The notes: a model not told the origin generated them from the sequence alone. 37,584 nt of DNA from Marinobacter sp. (GCA_018623515.1 JAAZVL010000013.1:1-37584); one strand, 5' to 3'; shown: positions 1 to 7,765, counted from the first letter of the stretch. Made by a program: numbers and translations.

Positions 1-738
1 ATCAAAACACGCTGGCAGCTCCTATTGATGTTTGCAGGCGCTTTTGCGGACCATTTCATGTTTCGTTTCTGGATGTTCTGCGCCATTGCCACTTTCTTCG
101 CTGTAGCGATTCAGGCCGGGATTGTGGCTGCGCTCACTCACGCCACATTTCCAATAATTGCCATAGTCTGTCTTCACCTCTTCTTCCGCTACCCCTTCAC
201 CTGGTTCCTCGAACGCCACCCCGACTTCATCGTCAAGGACCTGGGCTGCGGCTTTTTCCGACCGACCGGCATGGTGAAGTTCCGTACCTGGCGGGAGGAA
301 ACCTTTGAGGCACCCTTCATCGAGTTCGATCCCTACATCTCCTTTCATGTGAACCCCAAAGGCCCCACCAGTTGCAAGCTGCAGCTGCGTCACCGTTACA
401 CCGGCTGGCAGACGGCCGTGGCGTCTGTGCACTCAACGCTCAAGCATGAACTCTATGCCCATTGGGACGAGCTGCAACGTTATATGGATGTGAGCCAGCC
501 ATTGCCGGATATTCCGGCTCTGGAGCCGTATCGGCATCTGGATCCAACCACCGCAGAGTATGATGCCGCTGGCAAACGCGGTCGGGCGGCAGACTACTGG
601 GCTACGCTGGACCTGGAATGGTGGGAGAAGGAAGGCTATCCGGCCCAGCTCAAGGCCATCCAGGAGTTCCCATGGAATCAGTTGCGGGACCGGATGCAGG
701 ACAGTGTTCCGAATCTGAACGCCGGAGCCATGGTGTGA
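1..738 (+). CDS. Hypothetical membrane-anchored protein, 5'-partial
   Basis: The reading frame is open to the first base of the window, so the true start may lie upstream; in-window candidates are TTG at 25, ATG at 28 and ATG at 58. About the first 60 residues are strongly hydrophobic and fit two membrane segments joined by a short turn. The remaining 170 or so residues are soluble and aromatic-rich (several Trp, Tyr and Phe) with no motif I recognise. The stop at 736-738 overlaps the GTG start of the DNA ligase gene, so the two are probably translationally coupled. I do not know the family and assign no function. Confidence is high that it is a real gene because its frame keeps the strong third-position G/C bias of its neighbours and abuts the next gene exactly. 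Confidence 0.7.
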   Translation: MKTRWQLLLMFAGAFADHFMFRFWMFCAIATFFAVAIQAGIVAALTHATFPIIAIVCLHLFFRYPFTWFLERHPDFIVKDLGCGFFRPTGMVKFRTWREETFEAPFIEFDPYISFHVNPKGPTSCKLQLRHRYTGWQTAVASVHSTLKHELYAHWDELQRYMDVSQPLPDIPALEPYRHLDPTTAEYDAAGKRGRAADYWATLDLEWWEKEGYPAQLKAIQEFPWNQLRDRMQDSVPNLNAGAMV

Positions 739-1589
739 GAACTGTTGCAATCCTGTGCCTGCTGTTGATCCTTGTGGCAGGCCACGCCTACCCGGAGTCT
801 CATCCCCTGCCTCTGGCGAATGTTTATCAACCGGGTACCGATCTCTTCGACTATTGGGTCAGCGAAAAACTCGATGGTGTCCGGGCCTTCTGGGATGGTG
901 AAAAGTTGTGGTCCCGGGGAGGGCACATTTACCAATCCCCTGCATGGTTCACGGAGGAGTTTCCGACACATCCGCTTGATGGAGAATTGTGGATGGGCCG
1001 GGGCCGGTTTGCCGAGCTGTCCGGCATTGTGCGAACCGCCAGGCCGGACAATGCAGAATGGAGGCAGGTGGCTTTTCACGTTTTTGATCTTCCGGCCCCC
1101 CATGTCCCTTTCTTCAAACGCTATGCAAAGCTGAAGCGGCTGGTCGGGGCCGCGAAGTCACCTTATCTCCGGCTGGTGGAACAGCACCCGATATCCAGCC
1201 ATCAGGCACTGGTCGTGGAGTTGAATAGAATCGTGGCTGCCGGCGGCGAAGGTCTGATGCTTAAACGCAGGGCCAGCTTCTATCTGGCAGGCCGGTCGGA
1301 TGACCTGTTGAAAGTGAAAACCTTCCAGGATGCCGAGGCAGTGGTAGTGGACCACATAGAGGGTCAGGGTAAATACGAAGGGGTGATGGGGTCATTGCTG
1401 GTCGAATTGCCGGATGGTCGCCGCTTCCGTATCGGTACCGGGTTCTCGGACGAGGAACGTGGCAATCCACCAGAACCGGGGCAGCAGATCACCTTCAAGC
1501 ATCAGGGCTACACGGCGACCGGGCTTCCCCGCTTTGCCAGTTTTCTGAGGGTTCGTCGGGATGAGCCGGAAGGGGACTCCGAACAGTGA
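735..1589 (+). CDS. Secreted ATP-dependent DNA ligase (LigE type)
   Basis: This 284-residue protein is a minimal ATP-dependent DNA ligase that joins nicked DNA through a lysine-AMP intermediate. Visible motifs are motif I SEKLDGVR with nucleophile Lys45, motif III DGELWMG, motif IV EGLMLKRR and motif V LLKVKTF, followed by a short OB-fold region with no further domains. That is the core architecture of the LigE group. Residues 1-18 form a signal peptide with likely cleavage after AGHA, so it should act in the periplasm; LigE proteins are known to carry such leaders and have been linked to DNA uptake or extracellular DNA. I chose GTG at 735 rather than the longer frame from 618 because it gives a clean leader and overlaps the previous stop (GTGA). 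Function in uptake is inference. Confidence 0.9.
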   Translation: MRTVAILCLLLILVAGHAYPESHPLPLANVYQPGTDLFDYWVSEKLDGVRAFWDGEKLWSRGGHIYQSPAWFTEEFPTHPLDGELWMGRGRFAELSGIVRTARPDNAEWRQVAFHVFDLPAPHVPFFKRYAKLKRLVGAAKSPYLRLVEQHPISSHQALVVELNRIVAAGGEGLMLKRRASFYLAGRSDDLLKVKTFQDAEAVVVDHIEGQGKYEGVMGSLLVELPDGRRFRIGTGFSDEERGNPPEPGQQITFKHQGYTATGLPRFASFLRVRRDEPEGDSEQ

Positions 1590-1671
1590 TGTTGACCAGC
1601 GTCAAGATGGCATGACCACGGGTTTTCTAGACTGAATTAGAGAACTTCATTCCATCCTGGCAGGAGCCACC

Positions 1672-1929
1672 ATGTCCCTCGAAAAACACGACCTGATCCA
1701 TGAACTGCCCGAGTCACGGGAAGCGATCCACATGCTCAAGACCGGCAGCACGCACTTTGCCAAGCTGTTCGATGAGTACCATGAGCTGGACCATGAAATT
1801 CATCGCATTGAAAGTGGTGCCGAGAACACCTCCGATGAATACCTGGAGGACAAAAAGAAGCAGCGCCTGCATCTGAAGGATGAGCTGTACTCGATGATTC
1901 GGGAGTATGAGGCTTCCTTGGCCAGCTGA
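1672..1929 (+). CDS. YdcH/DUF465 family small protein
   Basis: This 85-residue protein is charged, almost entirely helical and rich in Glu, Lys and His. The segment HFAKLFDEYHELDHEIHRIE and the following helix match the YdcH (DUF465) family, whose members are usually 55 to 85 residues long and form antiparallel coiled-coil hairpins. The molecular role of the family is not established. A good ribosome-binding site (GGCAGGAG) precedes the ATG. It stands alone on the plus strand, 82 bp after the ligase, and is followed by two palindromic repeats that separate it from the convergent MaoC gene. Identification rests on length and sequence pattern. Confidence 0.88.
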   Translation: MSLEKHDLIHELPESREAIHMLKTGSTHFAKLFDEYHELDHEIHRIESGAENTSDEYLEDKKKQRLHLKDELYSMIREYEASLAS

Positions 1930-1958
1930 ATCGAGCGGCGCTGAAGCGGCCCAGACAT

Positions 1959-1988
1959 GGGGTCAGAAGAATGCTTTCTTCTGACCCC
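1959..1988. repeat. 30-bp palindromic repeat, copy 1
   Basis: Arms GGGGTCAGAAGAA and TTCTTCTGACCCC pair perfectly over 13 bp around a 4-nt loop. It lies between the convergent YdcH and MaoC genes. Four related copies lie at 2030, 17399, 17457 and 23085. It could act as a bidirectional terminator or be a REP/MITE-like element. Confidence 0.9.
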
Positions 1989-2029
1989 GTTTTCGTATCA
2001 GGACTGGTTCGAATTTCTGGCATGAAGGT

Positions 2030-2059
2030 GGAGTCAGATGAAGGTTTTCATCTGACCCC
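2030..2059. repeat. 30-bp palindromic repeat, copy 2
   Basis: Arms GGAGTCAGATGAA and TTCATCTGACCCC form a near-perfect stem (one A:C mismatch near the end), only 41 bp after copy 1. The arm carries ATGAA where copy 1 has AAGAA, with the matching change on the other side, so pairing is conserved while the sequence differs. Confidence 0.88.
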
Positions 2060-2130
2060 GGGGGTGGCATCTGTCCTTGGGTGCACCTGAACCCGTGCAC
2101 TTGCCCCCTAGTCTAATTTTCCCGTTCTTT

Positions 2131-2592
2131 CTATGACTCCAGAACATACATGGCCAGGTTATCCGCCACGCAGGCGGGCTTGTCCTCGCCGCGAATTTCG
2201 ATGGTGGTGTGGTAGGTTGCCAGCACTCGTCTGGCGTCGATCTGCGCCAGCTCCTTCAGCTCGACCTTGCTGCGGATTTCTGCTCCAGCTTTCACCGCAG
2301 ACGGGAACCGAAGCTTGTCCAGACCGTAGTTAATGGTTGCGGCGGTTCCGGTAACCTTCAGGACCTGGCTGTTGAGCATGGGAATGAGGGAGGCGGTGAG
2401 GTAGCCATGAGCCACCGGACTCTTCCAGGGCGACTCCCGCTTCGCCCGCTCGACATCCACGTGGATCCACTGATGATCACCGGTGGCATCGGCGAACGCA
2501 TTGATCATGTCCTGGCTGATGGTGGTCCAGGGGCTGTGGCCGATGACCACGCCTTTGTAGCTCTCCAGATCGTTGATCGCGACTGAAACCAT
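2131..2592 (-). CDS. MaoC-like (R)-specific enoyl-CoA hydratase
   Basis: This 153-residue protein has a single hotdog fold of the MaoC dehydratase family. It is expected to add water across trans-2-enoyl-CoA to give (R)-3-hydroxyacyl-CoA, or to do the reverse. The hydratase-2 motif is visible as ATGDHQWIH with the catalytic dyad Asp39 and His44, followed by PVAHGYLTASL, which lines the active site. Size matches PhaJ-type single-domain enzymes. The ATG is preceded by AGGAG. It lies 33 bp downstream of the class II aldolase-like gene on the same strand, so the two are probably cotranscribed. Neighbouring acyl-CoA dehydrogenases support an acyl-CoA substrate; chain length cannot be read from the sequence. 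Confidence 0.9.
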   Translation of the reverse strand: MVSVAINDLESYKGVVIGHSPWTTISQDMINAFADATGDHQWIHVDVERAKRESPWKSPVAHGYLTASLIPMLNSQVLKVTGTAATINYGLDKLRFPSAVKAGAEIRSKVELKELAQIDARRVLATYHTTIEIRGEDKPACVADNLAMYVLES

Positions 2593-2625
2593 TGGGCTCT
2601 CCTGGCAATCGGTTGAGGGTCGGGC

Positions 2626-3387
2626 TTACACCCCGTAGCCGGGATTCTTGCTGTCCAGCAATCGCACCAGCGCCGGCCAGGTCAGGCGGGCGGCCATGCC
2701 CAGGGACTGGGATTGTTCGGCCGTGGTCCGGATTGCTGCTTCCGAGGGCAGGTGAACCGGTCCGCAGCTTTGGGTCTTGACCTGGATCTCGCAGGCTTTC
2801 ATCAGAAAATACAGATACGTAAAGGTCTCGGGTACGTCCTTGCCGGCAGTGAGCACGCCGTGGTTGCGCAGGAGCATCATGGATTTGTCGCCCAGGTCCC
2901 GGATCAGGCGTTCCCGTTCGTCCAGGTTGAGTGCAACGCCTTCGTAGTCGTGATAGCTCAGATGCTCCAGGCACAGCATGGCAGTCTGACTCAGCGGCAG
3001 CAGTCCATCGCGGTGCGCCGAGACGGCGACACCATCGGCGGCGTGCAGGTGCATGACGGCACCGGCGTCCTTACGGCCCATGTGAACAGCACTGTGAATG
3101 GTGAAGCCCGCCGGATTGACACGGCTGATGCTGCCGGATTCCAGCACCTCGCCATTCTGATCGACCTTGACCAGAGACGAAGCGGTGATTTCGTGGAACA
3201 GCAGGCCGTAGGGGTTGATCAGGAAGTGGTGGTCGGGGCCGGGTACCCGTGCGGACAGATGGGTAAACACCAGGTCATCCCAGCCAAACAGGGCAACCAG
3301 CCGGTAGGCGGCGGCCAGCTCGGTTCTTACCTTCCATTCGGCTTTTTTCAGGTCTTCGGTGTCCTGGTTTGTGGTGTCTGTTGTCAT
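2626..3387 (-). CDS. Class II aldolase/adducin family protein
   Basis: This 253-residue protein belongs to the class II aldolase/adducin superfamily, zinc-dependent enzymes that cleave or epimerise hydroxylated substrates. His113 and His115 in VMHLHAADG and His176 in RNHGVLTAG fit the three zinc ligands; Glu66 in LLFHEI is near the usual catalytic position. I start at ATG 3387 rather than the longer frame because an AAAGGTGAT ribosome-binding site sits just upstream and the extension is low-complexity. Members with this N-terminus occur in many proteobacteria without a defined substrate, and the sugar-aldolase name should not be taken literally. Two terminator-like hairpins separate it from the upstream dehydrogenase pair, so it may have its own promoter. 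MaoC follows downstream. Confidence 0.88.
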   Translation of the reverse strand: MTTDTTNQDTEDLKKAEWKVRTELAAAYRLVALFGWDDLVFTHLSARVPGPDHHFLINPYGLLFHEITASSLVKVDQNGEVLESGSISRVNPAGFTIHSAVHMGRKDAGAVMHLHAADGVAVSAHRDGLLPLSQTAMLCLEHLSYHDYEGVALNLDERERLIRDLGDKSMMLLRNHGVLTAGKDVPETFTYLYFLMKACEIQVKTQSCGPVHLPSEAAIRTTAEQSQSLGMAARLTWPALVRLLDSKNPGYGV

Positions 3388-3439
3388 GGTTATCACCTTT
3401 GCACAAGGACAGGACGCAGGGACGCCGCCGCCCGGAAAC

Positions 3440-3470
3440 AAAAAAAGGGGATGGCTGTTGGGCCACCCCC
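3440..3470 (-). terminator. Rho-independent terminator (minus strand)
   Basis: Read on the minus strand, GGGGGTGGC pairs with GCCATCCCC (one G:U) around a 6-nt loop, followed by seven T residues. It lies downstream of the acyl-CoA dehydrogenase pair and upstream of the aldolase-like gene. Confidence 0.85.
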
Positions 3471-3472
3471 GG

Positions 3473-3501
3473 AAAAGGCCTCTGACTGGTGGAAAGAGGC
3501 C
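3473..3501 (-). terminator. Second terminator-like hairpin after the dehydrogenase pair
   Basis: On the minus strand GGCCTCT (3501-3495) pairs with AGAGGCC (3483-3477) around an 11-nt loop and is followed by TTTT. It directly follows the small dehydrogenase stop, giving two hairpins in tandem with the stronger one at 3440-3470. Confidence 0.65.
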
Positions 3502-3523
3502 CCAGGCTCACTGATGAAGGGGG

Positions 3524-4666
3524 TTAGCTGGCCTGTAACAGGGTGGCGTAACGCTCCAGGTGGAAATCGTCATCGCCGAGCTGGTGGTTGATCATGATCA
3601 GGCGCTTGGCGTAGTGGGCAAAGTTGTATTCCCAGGTCATGCCGATGCCGCCGTGAGACTGGATGCCCTGCTCGGAAATGAACTGGCCACTGCGGCCGAT
3701 CACGTTCTTGGCGGCTGCCAGGATGCGACGCCGCTCGTCGCTCTGGGGCTCATCGGCCACGCTGGCGGCCAGGATGGCCATGGAGCGGGCCTGTTCCAGT
3801 TCGGACATCATGTCCACCATGCGATGCTGGAGGACCTGGAACCGACCGATGGGCACGCCGAACTGCTTGCGCTGTTTCAGGTACTCCAGGGTCAGGTCAC
3901 AGGCCACTTCCATCACGCCCACGGCCTCGCCACACAGGGCAGCGATGGCGCGACCGGCCTGATACTCGATTACCTCTGCGGCTTTGCCTTCCGCGCCCAG
4001 CAGGGCATCCGCGCCAACCGTAACGTTGTTCAGAAACAGATCGCACCCTTTGGCACCATCGATGGTCGGATAGGTGCGACGCTCAAGCCCTTCGGCATCG
4101 GCCCGGACCAGGAACAGGCTGATGCCGTCGGCATCCTGGGTGTCGCCACCGATGCGGGCGGAGACCACCAGCACGTCGGCGCAATGGCCGCCAATCACCA
4201 CCGACTTCCGGCCGTTGAGCACGTAGCCATCGCCGGATTTTTCAGCGCGGGTTTCCACGTTGTTGAGGTCGTAGAAGCTCTGGGGTTCCTGCAGACCAAC
4301 GGCGGCCCGGGTTTCACCACTGGCGATGCCGCCCAGCCACTGCTCTTTCTGCTGGTCGTTGCCCGCCTGGCTGATCAGCCCGCCACCCAGGACGACCGAC
4401 TGCAGGTAGGGCTCGATGCACAGGCCGCGGCCCAGTTCGGTCATGACGCTCTGGACTTCAACACCGGTGCCGCCAAAGCCGCCGAGTTCTTCGGGGAAGG
4501 GAACCGCGGTGAGGCCCAGTTCGCCCAGCTGCTTCCAGAAGTGCTCACTGAAACCCAGATCGGATTCACTGAACTCCAGGCGTTTTTCGAAACTGTATTC
4601 ACCGCGTACCAGGCGGGCCACGGTGTCCTGCAGCATCTGCTGCTCTTCGTTGAGTCGGAAATCCAT
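3524..4666 (-). CDS. Acyl-CoA dehydrogenase family, small/non-catalytic-type subunit
   Basis: This 380-residue flavoprotein-like subunit has the acyl-CoA dehydrogenase fold: N-terminal helices, a central beta domain and a C-terminal helical domain containing KQRKQFGVPIGRFQVLQHRM and SHGGIGMTWEYNFAHYAKR. The usual C-terminal catalytic motif (Y-E-G-T) is absent, and in my eye alignment Gln236 stands where its partner has the isovaleryl-CoA-dehydrogenase-type glutamate. It is encoded 10 bp after the larger dehydrogenase with its own strong AAGGAGG site. Such pairs form heterotetramers in steroid side-chain (FadE26-FadE27 type) and pimeloyl-CoA (PimC-PimD) degradation. I infer it partners the upstream gene product; the substrate is unknown. 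Confidence 0.88.
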   Translation of the reverse strand: MDFRLNEEQQMLQDTVARLVRGEYSFEKRLEFSESDLGFSEHFWKQLGELGLTAVPFPEELGGFGGTGVEVQSVMTELGRGLCIEPYLQSVVLGGGLISQAGNDQQKEQWLGGIASGETRAAVGLQEPQSFYDLNNVETRAEKSGDGYVLNGRKSVVIGGHCADVLVVSARIGGDTQDADGISLFLVRADAEGLERRTYPTIDGAKGCDLFLNNVTVGADALLGAEGKAAEVIEYQAGRAIAALCGEAVGVMEVACDLTLEYLKQRKQFGVPIGRFQVLQHRMVDMMSELEQARSMAILAASVADEPQSDERRRILAAAKNVIGRSGQFISEQGIQSHGGIGMTWEYNFAHYAKRLIMINHQLGDDDFHLERYATLLQAS

Positions 4667-4676
4667 GGTCGCCTCC

Positions 4677-5873
4677 TTAAAGCCCGAGAATCATTTTCGA
4701 CACGATGTTCTTCTGGATCTCGTTGGATCCGCCGAAAATCGACAGCTTGCGGTTGTTGAAGTACTGGGCGGCCAGCGGTGCGGCGTTCTCGTCTGAGAGG
4801 TAGTCGCCGTCGTAGTCCAGATCCAGTTCCTCCTCCACGAAAGGAATCGCGTAGGGGCCGATTGCGCGGCGGGCTAGGTCGTTGATGGACTGGCGAATTT
4901 CGGTGCCACGCACCTTGAGCATGGAGCTCTCCGCTCCCGGAACCCCGCCACCCTCGACTGAAGCAATGATGCGCAGGTTGCTGATCGCTGCGGCCATCAG
5001 ATCGATTTCCACCTTGGCAATACGCTGGCTGAAGGCCGTATCTTCGATCAGTGGCTTGCCGTTCTTCAGGCGGCGGGATGCCAATTCCTTGAGGTGCTGC
5101 AAGGCAGCTTTGGACAGACCGATTCCGGCCAGGCCGGTGCGCTCGTAGGTCAGCAGGTACTTGGCGTAGGTCCAGCCCTTGTCCTCCTCGCCCACCAGGT
5201 TTTCCACCGGCACTTTCACGTCTTCGAAGAACACCTCGTTCACTTCGTGCTCGCCGTCCAGGGTAATGATCGGACGCACGGTGATACCCGGTGTGTTCAT
5301 GTCGATCAGCAGGAAGGATATCCCTTCCTGGGCTTTCACCTCGGTGTTGGTGCGCACCAGGCAAAAAATCATGTTGGCGTGCTGGCCCAGGGTGGTCCAG
5401 GTCTTCTGGCCATTAACGATGTAATGGTCGCCCTCGCGTACGGCGCGGGTCTTCAGAGACGCCAGGTCAGAACCAGCGCCCGGCTCGGAGTAACCCTGAC
5501 ACCACCAGTCTTCGCCACTCAGAATTCGCGGAAGGTATCGCTGCTTCTGTTCTTCGTTGCCGAACTTGATGATGACCGGGGCCACCATGTTGACGCCGAA
5601 CGGAATTGAGCGGGGCACGCCGTAACGGCAGGATTCCTCGTCCCAGATGTGCTTCTGAACCGGGGTCCACTTCACCCCACCGTACTCCTCCGGCCAGTGG
5701 GTGGCATACCAGCCCTGCTCACTCAGAATCTTCTGCCACCGCTGGTGGTCTTCTTTGGACAGCCGGCGAAAGCCCTTCACCTTGGCGGCAATATCCGCCG
5801 GCAGCTTCTTATCCAGGAACGCGCGCACTTCGTCGCGAAAAGCGAGTTCCTCGGCCGTGTAGTTCATGTTCAT
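4677..5873 (-). CDS. Acyl-CoA dehydrogenase family, large/catalytic-type subunit
   Basis: This 398-residue acyl-CoA dehydrogenase would oxidise an acyl-CoA to the 2-enoyl-CoA, passing electrons through FAD to electron-transfer flavoprotein. Residues 126-137 (QGYSEPGAGSDL) and 152-161 (IVNGQKTWTT) are the standard flavin and substrate region, and the end carries FGGSNEIQKNI. Glu244 in LLTYERTGLA is at the position used as base by isovaleryl-CoA dehydrogenase and FadE26-like subunits. A second in-frame ATG lies two codons downstream; I keep 5873 because GAGG precedes it at normal distance. It is the first gene of a unit transcribed away from the porin, with a candidate operator at its predicted start point. 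Substrate may be a CoA thioester of a ring-derived, branched or dicarboxylic acid, by analogy only. Confidence 0.92.
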   Translation of the reverse strand: MNMNYTAEELAFRDEVRAFLDKKLPADIAAKVKGFRRLSKEDHQRWQKILSEQGWYATHWPEEYGGVKWTPVQKHIWDEESCRYGVPRSIPFGVNMVAPVIIKFGNEEQKQRYLPRILSGEDWWCQGYSEPGAGSDLASLKTRAVREGDHYIVNGQKTWTTLGQHANMIFCLVRTNTEVKAQEGISFLLIDMNTPGITVRPIITLDGEHEVNEVFFEDVKVPVENLVGEEDKGWTYAKYLLTYERTGLAGIGLSKAALQHLKELASRRLKNGKPLIEDTAFSQRIAKVEIDLMAAAISNLRIIASVEGGGVPGAESSMLKVRGTEIRQSINDLARRAIGPYAIPFVEEELDLDYDGDYLSDENAAPLAAQYFNNRKLSIFGGSNEIQKNIVSKMILGL

Positions 5874-5909
5874 GAGACAACCTCGTTTTGGCGTTTCAGC
5901 GAAAAGTTA

Positions 5910-5924
5910 TACCGCATAGCAGAA
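5910..5924. promoter_or_regulatory. Candidate operator, TWYYGCNNNGCRRAA motif copy 1
   Basis: TACCGCATAGCAGAA is a 15-bp near-palindrome at about +1 to +15 of the predicted minus-strand promoter of the acyl-CoA dehydrogenase pair. Similar sites lie at 6071, 6102 and 13934. The position fits a repressor site. Confidence 0.55.
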
Positions 5925-5931
5925 TTACTCA

Positions 5932-5961
5932 ATGATCCTCCAATCAGTCTGGAACTGTCAA
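5932..5961 (-). promoter_or_regulatory. Predicted promoter of the acyl-CoA dehydrogenase pair
   Basis: On the minus strand a perfect -35 TTGACA (5961-5956) is followed after 18 bp by GATCAT (5937-5932), a four-of-six match to the -10 consensus. The predicted start near 5925 is about 50 bp before the start codon. The 5874-6200 gap contains this promoter, the porin promoter and three operator-like motifs. Confidence 0.45.
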
Positions 5962-6023
5962 TAAAAATGAAACCCGATAACCGATTCTGGATGCGCATTT
6001 CGTAAAAAATTGGTTTCACGGAC

Positions 6024-6052
6024 TTGTTCGGTCGGAAATGATTGTCTATATT
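6024..6052 (+). promoter_or_regulatory. Predicted promoter of the DcaP-like porin gene
   Basis: The -35 element TTGTTC (6024-6029) and -10 element TATATT (6047-6052) are 17 bp apart, predicting a start near 6059 and a leader of about 140 nt that contains two operator-like motifs. Confidence 0.5.
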
Positions 6053-6070
6053 CGCAAACTCGGAAACTGG

Positions 6071-6085
6071 TACTGCTAAGCGGAA
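6071..6085. promoter_or_regulatory. Candidate operator, motif copy 2
   Basis: TACTGCTAAGCGGAA lies about 12 bp after the predicted porin transcription start. It matches copies at 5910, 6102 and 13934. It begins 31 bp, close to three helical turns, before copy 3. Confidence 0.55.
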
Positions 6086-6101
6086 CATAAAATAATGAAA
6101 A

Positions 6102-6116
6102 TACCGCACAGCGAAA
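6102..6116. promoter_or_regulatory. Candidate operator, motif copy 3
   Basis: TACCGCACAGCGAAA keeps both GC cores at the same 3-bp spacing as the other copies. It lies in the porin leader, in phase with copy 2. Confidence 0.55.
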
Positions 6117-6200
6117 TATCGTAATGAATCGGTGCCCGAGGCAGCCAGTGCCGGAGATCTACAACAAATAAAGCAACACACTCCGCTACGAGGTCAAAAG

Positions 6201-7526
6201 ATGACAACAATAACTCGCTTTAATCCCCGCTCGCTTGTCCGTGCCATTGCCCTTACCGGGGCTCCCTTGCTCGTTCTGGCATCAACACCGGCAGCTGCCC
6301 AGAGCGGCAGTGAACTGGAAGATCTGCGCCAGCGGGTGCAGATACTGGAGGAGAAGCTTGCCGGGGCCGTGTCCACGGCGCCGGAGCTGCAGGAAGACAA
6401 CACCTACCTGCTCCGGGATGGAGACGGCATCAAGATTGGCGACACCACCATTTCCTTCGGTGGTTTTATCAAGGCGGACGCAATTTTCGGGTCCGGCGGA
6501 AACGGCTCCCTGAATAACTACTCCATCGGCCTGCCGCGGACCTTTGCCAAGGCCGCCGCCGGAGAAGACAGCGACTGGAAATCAGGTTTCAGTGCCCGGG
6601 AATCGAGAATCAGCATTGGCACTAAAACCGGGGATGTCGTAGGCCATGATCTGACCACGTACATCGAGATGGATTTCAACCAGGACCTGAACGACGGCTT
6701 CAGCGAGACCGGTAACGAGATCGTTTCCAACAGTTATTCGCCTCGGCTGCGGCAGGCCTATGCGTCCTGGAACGGGTGGGATGCCGGCCAGACCTACACA
6801 ACCTTCACCGACCTGGCTGCCATGCCGGAAATCCTGAACCAGGGCAAGCAGGCAGCGTTCATCTATGTGACCCAGCCCATGCTGCGATACAACATGGCGG
6901 CGCCGGGTGGCAAGTTGATGGTGGCACTGGAGAACCCGGAAGACGGCTACTATGGCAACTCCTATGATGACCAGTCATATCCGGACCTGACGGCTCGCTA
7001 CCAGATCCGCGGCAATTATGGCTTCTATTCCATTGCCGGTGTCCTGCGTAACATCGAAGATGACGCCGCCGATGAAACCAGGCTGACCGGTGCCGTGTCC
7101 CTGAGCGCACGTATCCCCACCGTTGGGCGTGACGACCTCCGTCTGCAGTACAGCTACGGTGCACTGGGTCGGTACATGGGGCTGCTGACCTATCCGGACG
7201 TGGACCTTGGCGCCCTGGCGGCAGGTGAGGTAGAGCCACTGAAAACCTATGGTGCCACCGCTGCCTACCGCCACTTCTGGTCGCCGACGTGGCGTTCGTC
7301 CCTGACGGTCTCCCATACCGAGATTGTGGATGACCTGGAGTTTTCCCCGAAGGGCACGCTCAGCTACTTCGACAGCTCTACCTCCGTCCACGCCAACCTG
7401 CTCTGGTCTGCTCACAAGAACCTGACCCTGGGTATCGAGTATGCATACTGGGACTTTGGCGAGATCGCCACCACGGGCAGTGAGCAGTACGAGCAGGTCA
7501 TGGCTTCGGCGAAGCTGAGCTTCTGA
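6201..7526 (+). CDS. DcaP-like trimeric outer-membrane porin
   Basis: This 441-residue protein has a signal peptide with likely cleavage after TPAAA at residue 33, a short coiled coil (ELEDLRQRVQILEEKL), then a beta-barrel domain. The central pattern GDTTISFGGFIKADAIF and the barrel-like alternation through the final ASAKLSF (terminal Phe) match the DcaP porin family, whose founding member in Acinetobacter was found in a dicarboxylic acid catabolic locus. Family porins take up small negatively charged substrates. I place the start at ATG 6201 because the leader begins there; the longer frame from 6132 adds no signal-like sequence. The adjacent acyl-CoA dehydrogenase pair and shared operator motifs suggest it imports the acid those enzymes degrade, which is inference. 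Confidence 0.88.
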   Translation: MTTITRFNPRSLVRAIALTGAPLLVLASTPAAAQSGSELEDLRQRVQILEEKLAGAVSTAPELQEDNTYLLRDGDGIKIGDTTISFGGFIKADAIFGSGGNGSLNNYSIGLPRTFAKAAAGEDSDWKSGFSARESRISIGTKTGDVVGHDLTTYIEMDFNQDLNDGFSETGNEIVSNSYSPRLRQAYASWNGWDAGQTYTTFTDLAAMPEILNQGKQAAFIYVTQPMLRYNMAAPGGKLMVALENPEDGYYGNSYDDQSYPDLTARYQIRGNYGFYSIAGVLRNIEDDAADETRLTGAVSLSARIPTVGRDDLRLQYSYGALGRYMGLLTYPDVDLGALAAGEVEPLKTYGATAAYRHFWSPTWRSSLTVSHTEIVDDLEFSPKGTLSYFDSSTSVHANLLWSAHKNLTLGIEYAYWDFGEIATTGSEQYEQVMASAKLSF

Positions 7527-7578
7527 TCTGGCCTTCTTCTTGATGAGTTAGATAACTTCAGGTGCATTGCACTCTCTT

Positions 7579-7614
7579 GCCCCGGCTCACACTCCCCCGA
7601 GCCGGGGCTTTTTT
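7579..7614 (+). terminator. Rho-independent terminator of the porin gene
   Basis: GCCCCGGCTC pairs perfectly with GAGCCGGGGC around a 10-nt loop and is followed by six T residues. Confidence 0.95.
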
Positions 7615-7667
7615 CTTGTACTTGCCCGGGCTTTCGGATGGAGCAACGAGACCTGGTCGGGTAATTA

Positions 7668-7697
7668 ATCGAAAAAATCGATGTTTTGGGCCCAAAA
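7668..7697. promoter_or_regulatory. Adjacent palindromes upstream of the pyruvate carboxylase genes
   Basis: ATCGA-AAAAA-TCGAT (7668-7682) is followed one base later by the perfect 14-bp palindrome TTTTGGGCCCAAAA (7684-7697). Both lie about 200-230 bp before pycA in the 372-bp gap after the porin, where no gene of usual size is visible. They could be operator sites; no regulator gene is adjacent. Confidence 0.4.
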
Positions 7698-7765
7698 ACC
7701 CGTATTGAAGACGAGCTTCGCACACGTGAAACTACGTACGACTTTCGTCATATCAAAGGACGCCC

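Noticed and set aside
6132..6200. Upstream extension of the porin frame
   Set aside because: The added residues are not signal-like, and the secretion leader begins cleanly at 6201.
7684..7697. TTTTGGGCCCAAAA as a transposon end or attachment site
   Set aside because: No transposase, target duplication or second copy is visible; I keep it only as a possible regulatory palindrome.
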